From positions 29,495 to 93,494 of the forward strand of contig NHFT02000006.1 of the NCBI GenBank assembly GCA_002170205.2: 64,000 nt of DNA. The letters run 5' to 3'. The notes under the pieces were generated by a model, which was given only the letters and a program-made list of their open reading frames with translations, ran no database searches and was not told the DNA's origin. Made by a program: the position numbers and the translations under genes. Shown one piece after another: positions 1 to 8,820 of the stretch; positions within the stretch are counted from its first letter, which is position 1; the number at the start of each line of letters is the position of its first letter. The DNA comes from Candidatus Pelagibacter sp. TMED118 (GTDB lineage Bacteria > Pseudomonadota > Alphaproteobacteria > Pelagibacterales > Pelagibacteraceae).

Positions 1-102
1 GACCCAAAATTTAAATATTTTAATGAAATAGATGACCACATGATGGATTATAACTCTGATCTAATTTCCAGTATAAAAAATTTTATTGAAGGTTTAAATT
101 AG
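1..102 (+). CDS. 3' end of an unidentified gene
   Basis: Frame 1 is open from the window edge to a TAG at 100-102 and gives the last 33 residues of a protein. The visible part is acidic and hydrophilic and ends in a short amphipathic helix (SSIKNFIEGLN). It resembles the C-terminal helix of many soluble enzymes, including alpha/beta hydrolases, but the stretch is too short to identify. A secreted unknown follows 50 bases later on the same strand. Confidence 0.6.
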   Translation, partial: DPKFKYFNEIDDHMMDYNSDLISSIKNFIEGLN

Positions 103-152
103 GCCACATTCTAGTCAAATAAGAAACTAATTTTTTTTAAATATTTTTAAAA

Positions 153-713
153 ATGAAATATTTATTAATAATTATTTTTACTTTCTTTATAAATATTAGT
201 TTATTAGCAGAGATATCCCACGAAAATTTCGACAAATTATTTAATGTAGGAACAATGAAATCTCATGATAATGAATTTACGTTATATTTTAAGTCCAGAA
301 ATAAATCTGTTTTAGCAAGAGGTGAAAGAAAAAATTACATAAAAGATTTTCCACAAGATCTTTATATTTACTTTCATAAGACAAAAAGTGATTTACCTCT
401 CATTTCTTACGAATGGTTTCCCAAGGAAGCAAAAAAAATAACTAATTATAATACTTATCCTGTGTTCCCTGAAGATTTTGCATATTACTTATTACAAGAC
501 AATAACACACTTGTAATGATAAATGCAAAAAAACAATTTAAGAAAAACTTTGAGTTTAATATTAGGGAAAGAAAATTAACTCTTCGTGAAGACAAAAATG
601 AAATAGATTTTATAATTTCTACTTTTGTAAAAAATTGTGGGTATAAGAATATTAAAGAAAATTATAATTGTTATTTTTATAAACCACTAGTATCAAGTCA
701 TCTGTTTAACTAG
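153..713 (+). CDS. small secreted protein, unknown function
   Basis: This encodes 186 residues that I do not recognise. The first 19 or so residues form a clear Sec signal peptide: MK, a hydrophobic stretch rich in L, I and F, then LLA before EIS. The mature part is hydrophilic, rich in Lys, Asn, Phe and Tyr, and has two cysteines near the C-terminus (in NCGYK and YNCYF) that could form a disulfide in the periplasm. No lipobox cysteine or further membrane segment is visible. Size and location recall small periplasmic proteins such as the IalB group, but I see no diagnostic motif. The stop overlaps the end of the convergent ftsY by 8 bases. Confidence 0.75.
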   Translation: MKYLLIIIFTFFINISLLAEISHENFDKLFNVGTMKSHDNEFTLYFKSRNKSVLARGERKNYIKDFPQDLYIYFHKTKSDLPLISYEWFPKEAKKITNYNTYPVFPEDFAYYLLQDNNTLVMINAKKQFKKNFEFNIRERKLTLREDKNEIDFIISTFVKNCGYKNIKENYNCYFYKPLVSSHLFN

Positions 714-1623
714 CTTCTAAAAAGGCATCAGCAAATTTACTCGAGTCAAAGATTTGCAAATCATCTATTTTTTCTCCTAGTCCAAGCGCGATTATTGGTA
801 ACTTAAATTTTTGAGCTATTGCTATTAAAATTCCACCTCTTGCAGTTCCATCTAATTTTGTCATTATTATTCCCGTTATTGGAATTATTTTATTAAACTC
901 ATCAACTTGATTAATTATATTCTGACCTGAGGTTGCGTCTAACACTAATATTACTTCATGAGGAGAGTCTAAAATAATTTTTTTTGTTACATTTGCTATT
1001 TTTTTATATTCTTCCATTAAATTTTTTTTATTTTGAAGTCGTCCAGCTGTATCTAATAGTGTTTTATTAATATTTTTTGATTTAGCTTGCTCAGCAGCTT
1101 TGTAGGCAACTGCGGCAGGATCGGAACCAGGAGAGGATTTAATAATTTCTACACCAATTCTTCTTGACCATTCCTCAAGCTGTTCTATAGCAGCTGCTCT
1201 AAAAGTGTCACATGCAGCAAAAGCCACTTTATTTTCATTATCTTTAAATATTTTACCAATTTTTCCAATAGTTGTTGTTTTTCCTGCACCATTCACACCT
1301 GATATTAAAATTATATCATTTAAATTTGATCTATTAAAAAAATTCTTCTTCTCTAATGGAAGCATCAAATTTATAATAAACTCTTTTAATATTTTATTTA
1401 TCTCAACAATTGGATCCAAATTAGGATCAATTTTTCTCTCTGATATAATTGTTTTAATCTTAGCAGATGCTTCAACTCCAACATCTGAACTAATTAAAAA
1501 TTCTTCAATTTCATTAAGCTTTTTGTCATCAATTTCTTCTTTTATTATAATTTCTCTTAATCCTATAGAGATTTTATCAGCACTTTTTTTAAAGCCTAGT
1601 TTAAATTTTTCAAATATCCCCAT
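706..1623 (-). CDS. ftsY: signal recognition particle receptor FtsY
   Basis: FtsY is the membrane-associated SRP GTPase that docks Ffh-ribosome complexes at the Sec translocon. The 305 residues contain an N domain (about 1-95) and a G domain with P-loop GVNGAGKTTT (109-118), DTFRAAA (139-145), DTAGR (191-195) and TKLDGTARGG (255-264). The long acidic A domain of E. coli FtsY is missing, leaving only a short amphipathic N-terminus, as in many alphaproteobacteria. Its first base is shared with the last base of the dapF reading frame, so the two are probably cotranscribed. The partner gene ffh lies just beyond dapF on the opposite strand. Confidence 0.97.
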   Translation of the reverse strand: MGIFEKFKLGFKKSADKISIGLREIIIKEEIDDKKLNEIEEFLISSDVGVEASAKIKTIISERKIDPNLDPIVEINKILKEFIINLMLPLEKKNFFNRSNLNDIILISGVNGAGKTTTIGKIGKIFKDNENKVAFAACDTFRAAAIEQLEEWSRRIGVEIIKSSPGSDPAAVAYKAAEQAKSKNINKTLLDTAGRLQNKKNLMEEYKKIANVTKKIILDSPHEVILVLDATSGQNIINQVDEFNKIIPITGIIMTKLDGTARGGILIAIAQKFKLPIIALGLGEKIDDLQIFDSSKFADAFLEAS

Positions 1624-2447
1624 TATAATTTTATTTCAATTTTTTTAATATTAGACACTGAACCCTTCATTTTTATAAAATCTTTATCGTCAATAGAAAT
1701 TGATAAATCTCCTAGCTCAAATGTTACATCTACATTATTCACCGTTAAATTATTCATCCTTCCAGCAAATGCTGTTGCACATGCAGCTGAACCACATGCT
1801 TTAGTTAATCCTGCACCTCTTTCCCATACCTTAACAGATATTTTTTTGTTATTTTCAACTTTTGCAAGAGTTACATTACATCTTTCTGGGAATAACTCAT
1901 TTCTTTCTAAATCTGGACCAATCTCTTTTAAATTAAAACTATCTAAATTTTTAACAAAGAAAACTACATGTGGATTACCTACGTTTACAGCAGTGCCTCC
2001 AATATGATCTACACTATATTTGTCCTTAATTTTTAAGTTTAAATTTTTTGTATTTAATTCTTTACTGATTGGTATTTCTTTCCAGTAAGTTTTTGCCTTT
2101 CCTATTACTGTCTCAACTAAATTTTTACCTAAAATTTTTGAGCTTAGCATTCCGGATTTTGTTTCTAAATTTATGTCCTTTTTGTTGTTTTCCTCTGATA
2201 TTAAGTACGCAGTACATCTCGTACCATTACCGCAAGCTTCGGACTCGCTTCCATCAGAATTATAAAAAACTAAATTAGCATCAGCATTGTTACTACTATT
2301 TATTATAATAAGCTGGTCACACCCAACAAATGATCTGTCACAAATTTTAATAATTTGATCATTTGAAAGATCAATTTTGTTGCTTCTGCTGTCTATGATT
2401 ACAAAATCGTTTCCTAATCCGTCCATTTTATAAGCATTAAAAATCAT
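1623..2447 (-). CDS. dapF: diaminopimelate epimerase
   Basis: DapF interconverts LL- and meso-diaminopimelate, the last epimerisation before lysine and peptidoglycan cross-linking. The 274-residue length is normal. Both catalytic cysteines are present: Cys72 in ACGNGTR and Cys218 in KACGSA, one in each half of the pseudo-symmetric fold. The start at 2447 (MIFNAYKMDG) matches the usual DapF N-terminus, whose GLGNDF motif follows at 10-15. It heads a dapF-ftsY pair and is divergent from ffh, so the 155-base gap 2448-2602 must serve both directions. Confidence 0.97.
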   Translation of the reverse strand: MIFNAYKMDGLGNDFVIIDSRSNKIDLSNDQIIKICDRSFVGCDQLIIINSSNNADANLVFYNSDGSESEACGNGTRCTAYLISEENNKKDINLETKSGMLSSKILGKNLVETVIGKAKTYWKEIPISKELNTKNLNLKIKDKYSVDHIGGTAVNVGNPHVVFFVKNLDSFNLKEIGPDLERNELFPERCNVTLAKVENNKKISVKVWERGAGLTKACGSAACATAFAGRMNNLTVNNVDVTFELGDLSISIDDKDFIKMKGSVSNIKKIEIKL

Positions 2448-2469
2448 ATAATTATACTTAACTTATTTA

Positions 2470-2497
2470 TTGACTTTTTGAACCTCTATTATATTTT
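2470..2497 (+). promoter_or_regulatory. putative sigma-70 promoter for ffh operon
   Basis: A TTGACT -35 box at 2470-2475 is followed after 16 bases by an AT-rich -10 (TATTTT, 2492-2497). The predicted start near 2503 is just where the GC-rich RNA leader begins. The -35 matches the consensus well and the -10 only partly; no transcript data are available. Confidence 0.5.
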
Positions 2498-2500
2498 AAA

Positions 2501-2602
2501 GTGTTTCCGCAAAAAACAGCAATTTGCGGTGTCTTTGTTTACAAAGAGATCGACATCAGTCAGCGATTTTCGCCCTCTGGTGCGATAGCTGCTGAATTAA
2601 AT
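2501..2602 (+). ncRNA. ffh leader RNA (cis-regulatory candidate)
   Basis: This untranslated leader is conspicuously richer in G and C than its surroundings. It folds into consecutive hairpins: CCGCAAA/TTTGCGG (2507-2513 with 2523-2529), TCTTTG/CAAAGA (2532-2537 with 2542-2547, loop TTTA), and a third element with CAGC/GCTG (2561-2564 with 2591-2594) enclosing CGCC/GGTG (2571-2574 with 2579-2582), close to the ffh ATG at 2603. A conserved RNA leader in front of ffh has been described in Candidatus Pelagibacter and marine metagenomes (the ffh motif). I assign this to it by position, GC content and pairing. Control of ffh expression is an inference; the ligand or mechanism is unknown. Confidence 0.75.
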
Positions 2603-3961
2603 ATGTTTGAAAATTTAACAAATAAATTTGAGGAAGTTTTTTCGTCTCTTAAAAAGGCTCCATCCCTTAATGAAAAACAAGTAGATGAGAGATTAAGAGA
2701 CATAAGATTGGCATTACTCGAAGCAGACGTGTCTTTAGAAGTTGCAAAAAACTTTATAGAAAAAGTAAAACCTAAAGCAATTGGAAAAGAAATAGTTAGA
2801 TCTACTTCTCCTGGAGATATGGTAGTTAAAGTTGTTTATGATGAACTGGTTGAATTATTAGGTACTAAAAATTCTGAAATAAATTTAAATTCAGTTCCAC
2901 CCGTTCCTATAATGATGGTTGGTTTACAGGGTTCTGGAAAAACTACTACGACCGCAAAAATAGCTAAATATATCGAAAAGAATAATAGAAAAAAGGTTAT
3001 GATGGTAAGCTTAGATATTTATCGTCCAGCTGCACAAGAGCAATTAAAATTATTAGGTGATCAGAATAATATAGTAACATTGCCAATCGTTGAAGGTCAG
3101 TTGCCTAGTGATATTTGTAGGAGAGCGATGAGTGCAGCTAGCTTGAATGGTTCAGAAGTCGTATTATTTGATACTGCTGGTAGAACCCAAATTGATCTTC
3201 AAATGATGAGTGAGATTAAAGAAATTGAAAATATTGTTAAACCGAATGAGATAATGCTTGTGGCGGACTCATTAACTGGACAGGTTGCTGCAAATGTTGC
3301 AAAAGAATTTAAAAATACAGTCAGCGTTTCAGGTATAGTTCTTACTAGAGCCGACGGTGACGGTCGTGGGGGCGCTGCGTTGAGCATGAAACATGTAGCA
3401 AATGTTCCAGTAAAATTTTTAGGTGTTGGAGAAAAAATTGATAATCTAGAAGTTTTTCATCCTGATAGAGTCGCAAATAGAATATTAGGAATGGGAGATA
3501 TAGTATCTTTAGTTGAAAAAGCTTCCGAAGACCTCGATGAGGAAAAATTAAAAAAAGCTGAGGAAAAGCTTAAAAAAGGTCAATTTTCATTAAATGATTA
3601 TCTCTTACAATTAAGACAGATGAAAAAAATGGGCGGTATTGAGGGAGTAATGTCTTTTCTACCGGGTGTTTCAAAAATTAAATCTCAAATGGACCAAGCT
3701 GGTGTAGATGAAAAAATTGTCACACAAAACGAAGCTGTCATCTTATCAATGACAAAAGAGGAAAGAGAAAATCCAAAAATAATTGATGGATCAAGAAAAA
3801 AAAGAATTGCTAATGGCTCTGGCACAGACATTGCTGCTATCAATAAATTGCTAAAACAATTTAAAATGATGTCAGAAATGATGAAAAAGATGTCAAAAGG
3901 AAATATGAAAGGAATGGCAGACAAAGGAATACCGCCTGAACTTTTTAATCAAATCAAATAA
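2603..3961 (+). CDS. ffh: signal recognition particle protein Ffh
   Basis: Ffh is the SRP54 GTPase that binds signal peptides and 4.5S RNA. I start it at ATG 2603 ([11 protein letters not shown]), giving 452 residues. The frame is open further upstream to a GTG at 2501, but the extra 34 residues would translate the structured leader and match no family N-terminus. The N and G domains carry [10 protein letters not shown] (107-116), DTAGR and [10 protein letters not shown]. The C-terminal M domain is rich in Met ([23 protein letters not shown]). It is the first gene of ffh-rpsP-trmD-rplS, with 10 bases and an AAGGAG site before rpsP. Confidence 0.97.
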   Translation: MFENLTNKFEEVFSSLKKAPSLNEKQVDERLRDIRLALLEADVSLEVAKNFIEKVKPKAIGKEIVRSTSPGDMVVKVVYDELVELLGTKNSEINLNSVPPVPIMMVGLQGSGKTTTTAKIAKYIEKNNRKKVMMVSLDIYRPAAQEQLKLLGDQNNIVTLPIVEGQLPSDICRRAMSAASLNGSEVVLFDTAGRTQIDLQMMSEIKEIENIVKPNEIMLVADSLTGQVAANVAKEFKNTVSVSGIVLTRADGDGRGGAALSMKHVANVPVKFLGVGEKIDNLEVFHPDRVANRILGMGDIVSLVEKASEDLDEEKLKKAEEKLKKGQFSLNDYLLQLRQMKKMGGIEGVMSFLPGVSKIKSQMDQAGVDEKIVTQNEAVILSMTKEERENPKIIDGSRKKRIANGSGTDIAAINKLLKQFKMMSEMMKKMSKGNMKGMADKGIPPELFNQIK

Positions 3962-3971
3962 AAGGAGAAAA

Positions 3972-4427
3972 ATGTTAAAACTTAGACTATCAATGGGAGG
4001 CACAAAAAAAAGACCTGTTTATAAAATAGTAGTAGCAGACAGTAGATTTTCTAGAGATGGAAGATTTATAGAGAAACTTGGATTTTTTAATCCCTTAATG
4101 CCTAAAGATAAAAAGGAACGTATTGGCCTTGAGGCTGAGAGAATAAAATATTGGCTAGGACAAGGAGCACAACCAACAACAAGAGTAGCGAGAATTTTGG
4201 GAGAAAATCAACTCATGCCAATGCCTCAAAAAGGAAATAATCCTCAAAAAGCCGTACCAAAAAAAGACCGAAAAAAAGAGGAAAAAACTGAAGCACCAAA
4301 AGACGGTGATAAACTGAGTGAAGCTCCTAAAGAAGAATCAAAAGCAGAAGCTCCTAAAGAAGAATCAAAAGCAGAAGCTCCTAAAGAAGAATCAAAACCA
4401 GAAGCTCCTAAAGACGAGAAAAAATAA
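3972..4427 (+). CDS. rpsP: 30S ribosomal protein S16 with repetitive tail
   Basis: S16 is a primary 30S assembly protein. Residues 1 to about 85 are a normal S16 domain ([15 protein letters not shown], then [18 protein letters not shown]). The remaining 65 or so residues form a low-complexity tail of alternating acidic and lysine-rich stretches, ending in repeats of the unit EAPKEESKA. The family is usually 80-90 residues long, so the tail almost doubles it. A strong AAGGAG ribosome-binding site lies 5 bases before the ATG. trmD follows after 3 bases with no rimM between them. Confidence 0.96.
   Translation: MLKLRLSMGGTKKRPVYKIVVADSRFSRDGRFIEKLGFFNPLMPKDKKERIGLEAERIKYWLGQGAQPTTRVARILGENQLMPMPQKGNNPQKAVPKKDRKKEEKTEAPKDGDKLSEAPKEESKAEAPKEESKAEAPKEESKPEAPKDEKK
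4320..4415 (+). repeat. 27-bp tandem repeat inside rpsP
   Basis: A 27-base unit beginning GAAGCTCCTAAAGAAGAATC is repeated in phase with the reading frame at 4320-4346, 4347-4373 and 4374-4400, followed by a partial copy from 4401. Copies 1 and 2 are identical; copy 3 differs near its end (CCA for GCA). Each unit encodes EAPKEESKA. Such exact in-frame repeats tend to change copy number by slippage, so tail length may vary among strains. Confidence 0.9.
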
Positions 4428-4430
4428 AAA

Positions 4431-5120
4431 ATGTTCACTGCAAGAATATTTACTTTATACCCAGATATGTTTCCAGGTCCTTTAAGTGAAGGACTTTTCG
4501 GTAGAGCATTAGAAAAAAAAATTTGGAGTCTGCAAAAAGTGAATATTAGGAATTATGCTACTGACAAACATTCAACAGTTGATGATACACCTTACGGTGG
4601 TGGCTCAGGAATGTTAATAAAACCGGATGTAGTTGCTAGAGCATTAGATAAAAATGTTACTAATGGTGAAAGAGTTATATTTCTGACGCCAAGAGGAAAA
4701 GTTTTTAATCAAAATACCGCAAAAAAAATTTCTGTCGAAAAATCTATAAATATCATTTGTGGACATTTTGAGGGAATTGATCAAAGAGTCATTGAAACTA
4801 GAAACATTCAAGAATATAGTATTGGTGATTTTGTCCTTTCAGGAGGAGAAACAGCCGCTTTTTCGATTTTAGATTCTATTTTAAGATTATTGCCAGGAAT
4901 TTTGGGTAATGAAAGTTCTGTTAAAGATGAAAGTTTTGAAAATGGGCTTTTAGAGTATCATCAATACACAAAACCTCAAATTTGGGAGGAAAAAGAAGTG
5001 CCTGATGTACTTTTATCAGGAGATCATGCCAAAATTAAACACTGGCGTTTATCTCAATCAGAGGCTATAACACGCGACCGAAGACCAGATTTATGGCTAA
5101 AATATAATAAAAAAAATTAA
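4431..5120 (+). CDS. trmD: tRNA (guanine-N1)-methyltransferase
   Basis: TrmD methylates G37 of tRNAs reading CUN, CCN and CGG codons, using SAM, which prevents +1 frameshifting. The 229 residues show the SPOUT trefoil-knot family motifs: PYGGGSGM near 57-64, [14 protein letters not shown] around 110, and [11 protein letters not shown] around 133, which forms the SAM-binding knot. Length is typical. It begins 3 bases after rpsP and ends 1 base before the rplS frame. The usual rimM gene between rpsP and trmD is absent. Confidence 0.97.
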   Translation: MFTARIFTLYPDMFPGPLSEGLFGRALEKKIWSLQKVNIRNYATDKHSTVDDTPYGGGSGMLIKPDVVARALDKNVTNGERVIFLTPRGKVFNQNTAKKISVEKSINIICGHFEGIDQRVIETRNIQEYSIGDFVLSGGETAAFSILDSILRLLPGILGNESSVKDESFENGLLEYHQYTKPQIWEEKEVPDVLLSGDHAKIKHWRLSQSEAITRDRRPDLWLKYNKKN

Positions 5121-5121
5121 T

Positions 5122-5673
5122 TTGACTAGTTTAATAATGAAAACAATAGAAGAAATAAACAGAGCCAACGTTGCTAAAATATCCGCTGAAAAAAAATTAC
5201 CAAGTTTTTTTCCGGGAGATATTATTAAAGTTGGAGTGAAAATTACTGAAGGGAAAAGAGATAGGATCCAATACTTCGAAGGTGTATGTATTGCAAAAAA
5301 AAATAGAGATATTAATTCTTCCTTTACAGTAAGAAAAATATCTTTTGGAGAAGGTGTTGAAAGAACATTTGCACTATATAGTCCTATTGTAGACTCAATT
5401 AAGGTCATTAGATCAGGCCAAGTAAGAAGAGCGAAACTTTATTATTTAAGAGAAAGAACTGGTAAATCGGCTCGTATCGCCGAAAAAATCAGAAAGAATA
5501 TTGGTATCGAGTTAGAAACTAAAGAAGAAAATCTTGAAAAGGCTGCTCAAGCTCAAACCCAAACTATTGAAAAAAAAGATAATAACGAGTTAAGTCAAGA
5601 ATTTGAAAACAAAGAGGATCCAAAAAAAGAAGAGACTACAAAAAAAGAAGAAGGATCTTCAGAAAAAAAATAA
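5122..5673 (+). CDS. rplS: 50S ribosomal protein L19 with acidic tail
   Basis: L19 sits at the subunit interface of the ribosome. The core from about residue 10 to 120 is standard ([26 protein letters not shown], then a basic region with [18 protein letters not shown], each shown only in part of the family signature). About 60 residues of Glu/Lys/Gln-rich low-complexity sequence follow, so the protein is about 183 rather than the usual 115 residues. The frame opens with TTG at 5122; an in-frame ATG at 5137 (MKTIEEINR) is an equally plausible start and closer to the family N-terminus. It is the last gene of the ffh operon; leuC follows after 9 bases. Confidence 0.95.
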   Translation: MTSLIMKTIEEINRANVAKISAEKKLPSFFPGDIIKVGVKITEGKRDRIQYFEGVCIAKKNRDINSSFTVRKISFGEGVERTFALYSPIVDSIKVIRSGQVRRAKLYYLRERTGKSARIAEKIRKNIGIELETKEENLEKAAQAQTQTIEKKDNNELSQEFENKEDPKKEETTKKEEGSSEKK

Positions 5674-5682
5674 TTTTTTCTA

Positions 5683-7086
5683 ATGCCACAAACCTTATAC
5701 GATAAAATTTGGGATCAGCATTTAGTTCATCAACAAGACGATGGAACTTCTTTACTTTTTGTTGATAGGCACTTGGTTCATGAGGTTACTAGTCCCCAAG
5801 CATTTGAAGGGTTAAGAACAACAAATAGAAATGTCAGACAGCCAAATTTGACCTTAGCAGTAGCTGATCATAATGTACCAACTACAGATCGGTCAAAAGG
5901 TATCGCAGATTTAGACTCTAAAATTCAAGTTGAAACTCTAGAAAAAAATTGTAAGGAATTTGGAATTAAATTGTTTGGTATGAATGATAAAAGACAGGGA
6001 ATTGTTCATATTATAGGACCCGAGCAAGGTTTTACTCAACCTGGAACAGTAATTGTGTGTGGTGACAGTCATACAGCTACACACGGAGCTTTTGGAGCTT
6101 TGGCTTTTGGTATTGGAACATCGGAAGTTGAACATGTATTAGCAACTCAAACTTTGGTTCAAAAAAAATCAAAAAACTTAAGGATTAGCGTTAACGGAAA
6201 GTTGCCAATTGGCGTAACATCAAAGGACGTTATTTTACAAATAATAGGGAAAATAGGAACTGCTGGAGGTACAGGCTATGTTATAGAGTACGCTGGAGAT
6301 CTAATTTCCTCTTTAAGTGTTGAGCAAAGAATGACAATTTGTAATATGACTATTGAAGGTGGAGCAAGGGCTGGTTTAATTAAACCTGACGAAAAAACTT
6401 TTAATTACTTAAAAGGAAGACCTTTATCACCAAAGAATGCAAATTGGGATAAAGCAGTAAACTTCTGGGGTCAACTTTACTCTGATGATGATGCAATTTT
6501 TGATAAAGAAGTAAAACTTGATAGTAAAGATATAAAACCAATGGTCACATGGGGGACCTCACCTCAGGATGTAGTCTCTATAGATGGAAAAGTTCCAAAC
6601 CCAGAGCATATTTCTGACCCAGATAGGAAAAGTTCAATTGAGAGATCATTAAAATATATGGGATTGGAACCGGATATAAATATTAAAGACATCAAAATAG
6701 ATAAAGTATTTATTGGCAGTTGTACTAACGGAAGAATAGAGGACCTTAGAGAAGCTGCTAAAATTTTAAAAGATAAAAAAATTGCTAGTCACGTGAATGC
6801 AATGGTGGTGCCGGGTTCAGGGTTAGTAAAAGAACAAGCAGAGCAAGAGGGTTTAGACAAAATTTTTATAAATTCAGGATTTGAATGGAGAGAGCCTGGA
6901 TGCTCCATGTGTTTAGCAATGAATGCTGATAAATTGAAACCAGAAGAAAGATGCGCATCTACCTCAAATAGAAACTTCGAGGGACGTCAAGGCAGAGGTG
7001 GAAGAACTCATCTAGTTAGTCCAGCAATGGCAGCTACAGCAGCTATTTCCGGTAACTTGGATGATGTAAGAAAATTCTCTAATTAA
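5683..7086 (+). CDS. leuC: 3-isopropylmalate dehydratase large subunit
   Basis: LeuC with LeuD isomerises 2-isopropylmalate to 3-isopropylmalate in leucine synthesis. The 467 residues match the aconitase-like catalytic subunit. The three [4Fe-4S] ligands are visible as Cys347 (GSCTNGR), Cys407 and Cys410 (CSMC). The N-terminus ([15 protein letters not shown]) and the [19 protein letters not shown] block are typical. The stop codon overlaps the leuD start (TAATGA type arrangement at 7084-7088), showing a leuCDB operon that directly follows the ribosomal genes. Confidence 0.98.
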   Translation: MPQTLYDKIWDQHLVHQQDDGTSLLFVDRHLVHEVTSPQAFEGLRTTNRNVRQPNLTLAVADHNVPTTDRSKGIADLDSKIQVETLEKNCKEFGIKLFGMNDKRQGIVHIIGPEQGFTQPGTVIVCGDSHTATHGAFGALAFGIGTSEVEHVLATQTLVQKKSKNLRISVNGKLPIGVTSKDVILQIIGKIGTAGGTGYVIEYAGDLISSLSVEQRMTICNMTIEGGARAGLIKPDEKTFNYLKGRPLSPKNANWDKAVNFWGQLYSDDDAIFDKEVKLDSKDIKPMVTWGTSPQDVVSIDGKVPNPEHISDPDRKSSIERSLKYMGLEPDINIKDIKIDKVFIGSCTNGRIEDLREAAKILKDKKIASHVNAMVVPGSGLVKEQAEQEGLDKIFINSGFEWREPGCSMCLAMNADKLKPEERCASTSNRNFEGRQGRGGRTHLVSPAMAATAAISGNLDDVRKFSN

Positions 7087-7691
7087 TGAAAAAATTTAAA
7101 AATTTAAAAAGCATTCCTGCTTATCTTCCAATAGTTAATATTGATACAGATATGATTATTCCTAAACAATTTTTAAAAACTATTAAAAGGACTGGTTTAG
7201 GTAAAAGTTTATTTTTTGAGATGCGGTACGATCATGATGGAAAAGAAATTAAAGACTTTATATTAAATAATGAGCCTTACAATAAATCTAAAATTCTTAT
7301 TACAGGAAAAAATTTTGGCTGCGGATCTTCTAGAGAGCATGCTCCATGGGCGCTTTTAGATTTTGGTATAACGTGTGTAATAAGTTCAAGTTATGCCGAC
7401 ATTTTTTATAATAATTGTTTTAAGAATGGAATTTTGCCTATTACTATTTCAGAGGATAAAATTAAAGAATTAGCAGAGTACGCTAATCGTAAAGAGGAAA
7501 TTTCAGTCGATTTAATTGAACAAAAAATATGTTTTGGAAACAACGAAATTAAATTTGATATAGATGATTTTAAAAAAGAATGCTTAATCGAAGGTTATGA
7601 TGACATAGCACTGTCACTTAATCATAAATCTAAAATCGAGTCTTTTGAAAACAAGATAAGAACACAAAGACCTTGGATCTTTAATGATTAA
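7086..7691 (+). CDS. leuD: 3-isopropylmalate dehydratase small subunit
   Basis: LeuD is the swivel-domain subunit of isopropylmalate isomerase and closes over the LeuC active site. The 201 residues include the typical [12 protein letters not shown] block near the N-terminus and the [13 protein letters not shown] substrate-binding loop around residue 78. The length is that of LeuD rather than of full aconitase. The start overlaps the last base of leuC, and the end overlaps leuB by 8 bases, so translation of the three is likely coupled. Confidence 0.97.
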   Translation: MKKFKNLKSIPAYLPIVNIDTDMIIPKQFLKTIKRTGLGKSLFFEMRYDHDGKEIKDFILNNEPYNKSKILITGKNFGCGSSREHAPWALLDFGITCVISSSYADIFYNNCFKNGILPITISEDKIKELAEYANRKEEISVDLIEQKICFGNNEIKFDIDDFKKECLIEGYDDIALSLNHKSKIESFENKIRTQRPWIFND

Positions 7692-8793
7692 AGTTAAAAA
7701 AAGAAAAATTCTTTTATTACCTGGAGATGGCATTGGACCTGAGGTAATTCAGGAAGTAAGAAAAATAATAGAATGGTTAAATAAAAATAGGTCACTTGAT
7801 TTTGAGATAGACGAAGATTTAGTAGGTGGCGCTGCATTCGACAAACATGGAACACCTATTACTGATGAAGTATTTTATAAAGCACTAGAAAGTCAGGCAG
7901 TGGTGTTAGGAGCAGTTGGCGGACCTAAATGGGATAATTTAGAGTTTTCAAAAAAACCAGAAAGAGCACTTTTAAAACTTAGAAAAGAATTAAAGTTATT
8001 TGCAAACTTAAGACCTGCAATTTGTTTTGAACAACTTGTTGATGCATCTAGTCTTAAACCTGAGATAGTTTCTGGATTAGATATTATGATTGTAAGAGAG
8101 TTAACTGGTGGTATTTATTTTGGAGAACCCAGAGGGATAAAGCCAATTAATAATGGAGAAAGAAAAGGAATTAATACACATACTTACACAACAAAAGAAA
8201 TTGAAAGAGTTGGAAGAGTTGCTTTTGACCTAGCCCAAAAAAGAAATAAGAAAGTAACCTCTTGTGAAAAATCTAATGTCATGGAGGCAGGCCAACTCTG
8301 GAAAGAAGAGATTCAAACTCTTCATGATAACGATTATAAAGATGTACAATTAGATCATATGCTTGCAGATAACTGTGCAATGCAACTTTTAAGAAACCCA
8401 AAACAATTTGATGTAATAGTAACAGATAATCTTTTTGGAGATATTTTATCTGACGAAGCTGCAATGCTCACTGGATCGTTGGGACTATTGCCGTCAGCTT
8501 CTTTAGGAGCAAAAGATAAGGACGGAAACATGAGATCAATGTATGAACCAGTTCATGGTTCAGCTCCTGATATAGCTGGAAAAGGGGTTGCCAACCCAAT
8601 AGCTACTATCTTAAGCTTTGCTATGGCTTTAAAATACTCATTAAATTTGGATAAAGAGGCTAAGGAAATAGAAAGTGCCGTTCAAAAGGTGCTTAATGAT
8701 GGACTTAGAACAAAAGACATTTTGTCTAAAGGGAGCAAAGAAGTATCAACAAAAGTAATGGGCGATGCGGTTATTGCTTATTTGCAAAAGTAG
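7684..8793 (+). CDS. leuB: 3-isopropylmalate dehydrogenase
   Basis: LeuB oxidatively decarboxylates 3-isopropylmalate to 2-oxoisocaproate with NAD+. The 369 residues are a full-length member of the isocitrate/isopropylmalate dehydrogenase family. Family signatures are [11 protein letters not shown] at the N-terminus, the [14 protein letters not shown] loop, and the metal and substrate region [33 protein letters not shown] near the C-terminus is the NAD-binding segment typical of LeuB. It overlaps leuD by 8 bases and ends the leu cluster; 27 bases later the dmd genes begin. Confidence 0.98.
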   Translation: MIKVKKRKILLLPGDGIGPEVIQEVRKIIEWLNKNRSLDFEIDEDLVGGAAFDKHGTPITDEVFYKALESQAVVLGAVGGPKWDNLEFSKKPERALLKLRKELKLFANLRPAICFEQLVDASSLKPEIVSGLDIMIVRELTGGIYFGEPRGIKPINNGERKGINTHTYTTKEIERVGRVAFDLAQKRNKKVTSCEKSNVMEAGQLWKEEIQTLHDNDYKDVQLDHMLADNCAMQLLRNPKQFDVIVTDNLFGDILSDEAAMLTGSLGLLPSASLGAKDKDGNMRSMYEPVHGSAPDIAGKGVANPIATILSFAMALKYSLNLDKEAKEIESAVQKVLNDGLRTKDILSKGSKEVSTKVMGDAVIAYLQK

Positions 8794-8820
8794 TAATTTT
8801 AATTTATTTTATAAGGATAT

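Noticed and set aside
1205..1648. Hydrophobic plus-strand frame opposite ftsY
   Set aside because: Fully antisense to a well-supported gene; hydrophobicity is the usual result of reading the complement of lysine/glutamate-rich AT-rich coding DNA.
2501..2602. N-terminal extension of Ffh beginning at GTG 2501
   Set aside because: The 34 extra residues would translate the hairpin leader and match no Ffh N-terminus; ATG 2603 gives the normal start.
4244..4438. Minus-strand reading frame with repeated serine/alanine-rich units opposite rpsP
   Set aside because: It is the mirror of the 27-bp repeat inside rpsP, has no ribosome-binding site, and is entirely antisense to a clear gene.
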